Below, in pieces: positions 6,498 to 7,644 of a stretch of 7,644 nucleotides of DNA. Where the stretch lies: contig JANQLI010000160.1 of NCBI GenBank assembly GCA_028280675.1, positions 1 through 7,644 on the forward strand, given 5' to 3'. Position numbers and translations under genes: made by a program. Numbering within the stretch: position 1 is the first letter of the stretch; each line of letters begins with the position of its first letter. The DNA comes from Alphaproteobacteria bacterium (lineage in GTDB: Bacteria > Pseudomonadota > Alphaproteobacteria > SMXP01). Under the pieces are notes generated by a model. That model saw nothing but the letters and a program-made list of their open reading frames with translations. It ran no database searches and had not been told where the DNA came from.

Positions 6498-7644
6498 ATG
6501 GCTTCTGTGACCGACCAAGACGATACGACCACTCCGCCATCCTACGCCAAGGAGAAAGTGCTGCTTTTTGCAGCAGTGATGATTTTCGGTATCGGGCAAT
6601 CCATACTGTTTGTTCTCGTCGGACCTCTCACGCGCGATATTGGTCTCACGGAAATGCAATTCGGCTTGATGTTTACGCTCTCGAATATCGCTCTGGTCTT
6701 TGCATCCCCCTATTGGGGAAAGAAAAGCGATTCGCAAGGACGGAAACCCGTGCTCATTTTAGGACTTATCGGGTCTTTTCTTGGCACATTCTTCCTGGCC
6801 CTTTCTCTGCAAGTCGGGCTTATGGGCCTTGTCGGTGTGTGGGCCGTATTCGGACTTTTGCTTGCCTCACGATTTGTCTACTCCATGTCCGCCAGCGCCG
6901 TTTATCCATCCGCCAACGCTTTCATGGCCGACATCACAAGCCGCAAGGACCGTGCAAAAGGCATGGCCTTGATCGGTGGCGCGAATTCCCTTGGCTCTAT
7001 TATCGGACCCGCGATCGGTGGTGTGTTAGGTGCTTTCTTTTATATTCTCACGCCGCTTTACGTGGCGGCGGGTATTTCCCTTTTTGGCGCAATTGCCGCT
7101 TATTACCTGATTAAGGAACCCGCCAAACATAAACAAACGCAAACGGTCTCTATGAAGTTTAGCGATAAACGCATCCGCCCCTTTATGATTATGTGGGCAA
7201 CATTCTTTTTTGTGTTCACAATGCTGCAGTTTATCACAGCGTTCTATATTGAAGACCGCTTTGGCATTGCAGATCGTGATGAAGTGGTGCTGATTGCGGG
7301 CGCAGCAATGGCCACATTGGGCCTGACGAATGTGATATTACAAGTGGGCGTGCTGCAAATCTGGCATGTGCATCCACGCATATTACTGCGCCTTTGTTTT
7401 CCCGCATTTATGGTGTCCCTTCTTGTGATCGGTTTCGCGGTAAACTATCAAATGCTTTTTGTTGGATATATGTTGCTTGGCGTGGCCTTCAGTGTCGCCA
7501 GCCCCGGCATTAGCGGAAGCTCTTCGTTAAGCGTTGAACCGCATGAACAAGGTACGGCATCCGGTTTGATTGCCGCCGCAACGACAGCGGGTGTTGTGCT
7601 CGGTCCCCTCTCGGGAACATCCCTTTATTCGATTGACATCACAT
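6498..7644 (+). CDS. MFS transporter, TetA/DHA1 drug:H+ antiporter type (3' end beyond window)
   Basis: ATG 6498 opens a frame of 382 codons that reaches the window end without a stop; family members are usually about 400 residues, so little is missing. After a hydrophilic start (1-18), hydrophobic segments cover about 20-43, 56-72, 85-104, 108-128, 155-179, 185-204, 228-249, 262-287, 297-315, 318-338 and 354-375. MFS motif A, GKKSDSQGRKP (74-84), lies in loop 2-3. R125 and the AVYPSANAFMAD stretch match motif B in helix 4. GSIIGPAIGG (166-175) is motif C in helix 5, which is characteristic of proton-driven antiporters. Export of a small molecule is therefore more likely than import. It diverges from the DhlA-like hydrolase across 185 bases. 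A weak GGGA is 6 bases before the start. An overlapping frame at 6410-7114 is rejected because it shows no membrane pattern. Confidence 0.94.
   Translation, partial: MASVTDQDDTTTPPSYAKEKVLLFAAVMIFGIGQSILFVLVGPLTRDIGLTEMQFGLMFTLSNIALVFASPYWGKKSDSQGRKPVLILGLIGSFLGTFFLALSLQVGLMGLVGVWAVFGLLLASRFVYSMSASAVYPSANAFMADITSRKDRAKGMALIGGANSLGSIIGPAIGGVLGAFFYILTPLYVAAGISLFGAIAAYYLIKEPAKHKQTQTVSMKFSDKRIRPFMIMWATFFFVFTMLQFITAFYIEDRFGIADRDEVVLIAGAAMATLGLTNVILQVGVLQIWHVHPRILLRLCFPAFMVSLLVIGFAVNYQMLFVGYMLLGVAFSVASPGISGSSSLSVEPHEQGTASGLIAAATTAGVVLGPLSGTSLYSIDIT

Noticed and set aside
6410..7114. 234-residue plus-strand frame over the second MFS gene
   Set aside because: The translation is Arg/Cys/His-rich without a membrane pattern, while the frame from 6498 gives MFS motifs A and C and continues to the window end.

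Overview
The window looks like chromosomal DNA from a proteobacterium, most likely an alphaproteobacterium. This rests on gene style and on the pckA, TetR and MFS sequences as I remember those families; no marker gene fixes the taxon. It contains six protein genes: four complete, and one cut at each window edge. I found no tRNA, rRNA, CRISPR array, insertion sequence or phage gene.

Layout. (1) Positions 1-836, minus strand: the N-terminal 278 residues of a membrane histidine kinase, six predicted helices followed by a HisKA H-box; the ATPase part lies outside. (2) Positions 837-1232: a 396-base gap with no convincing gene. It holds nested inverted repeats that could be a structured RNA, and the pckA upstream region. 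(3) Positions 1233-3056, plus: a complete GTP-dependent phosphoenolpyruvate carboxykinase starting at TTG. (4) Positions 3076-3109: a strong bidirectional terminator shared by pckA and the converging gene. (5) Positions 3128-4486, minus: a 12-helix MFS transporter. (6) Positions 4487-4694: a divergent regulatory region with repeated TTGRCCAAG-like sites. (7) Positions 4695-5411, plus: a TetR-family regulator. (8) Positions 5413-6312, minus: an alpha/beta hydrolase of the DhlA-type haloalkane dehalogenase family. It keeps the Asp-Trp nucleophile motif but appears to lack the catalytic His and the catalytic Asp. (9) Positions 6313-6497: a second divergent regulatory gap. (10) Positions 6498 to the end, plus: a second MFS transporter, of the TetA/DHA1 drug:H+ antiporter type, cut by the window.

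How the genes may work together. pckA is central metabolism (gluconeogenesis) and ends at its own terminator, so it is probably independent of its neighbours. From 3128 on, the arrangement (transporter, divergent TetR regulator, DhlA-like hydrolase, divergent efflux-type transporter) suggests a small regulated accessory locus for uptake, modification and/or export of a small, probably hydrophobic, compound. The substrate cannot be read from sequence. The most unusual point is the hydrolase: it is intact in reading frame and retains the residue that attacks substrate, but lacks the residues that release the covalent intermediate. No wholly new system is demonstrated here.
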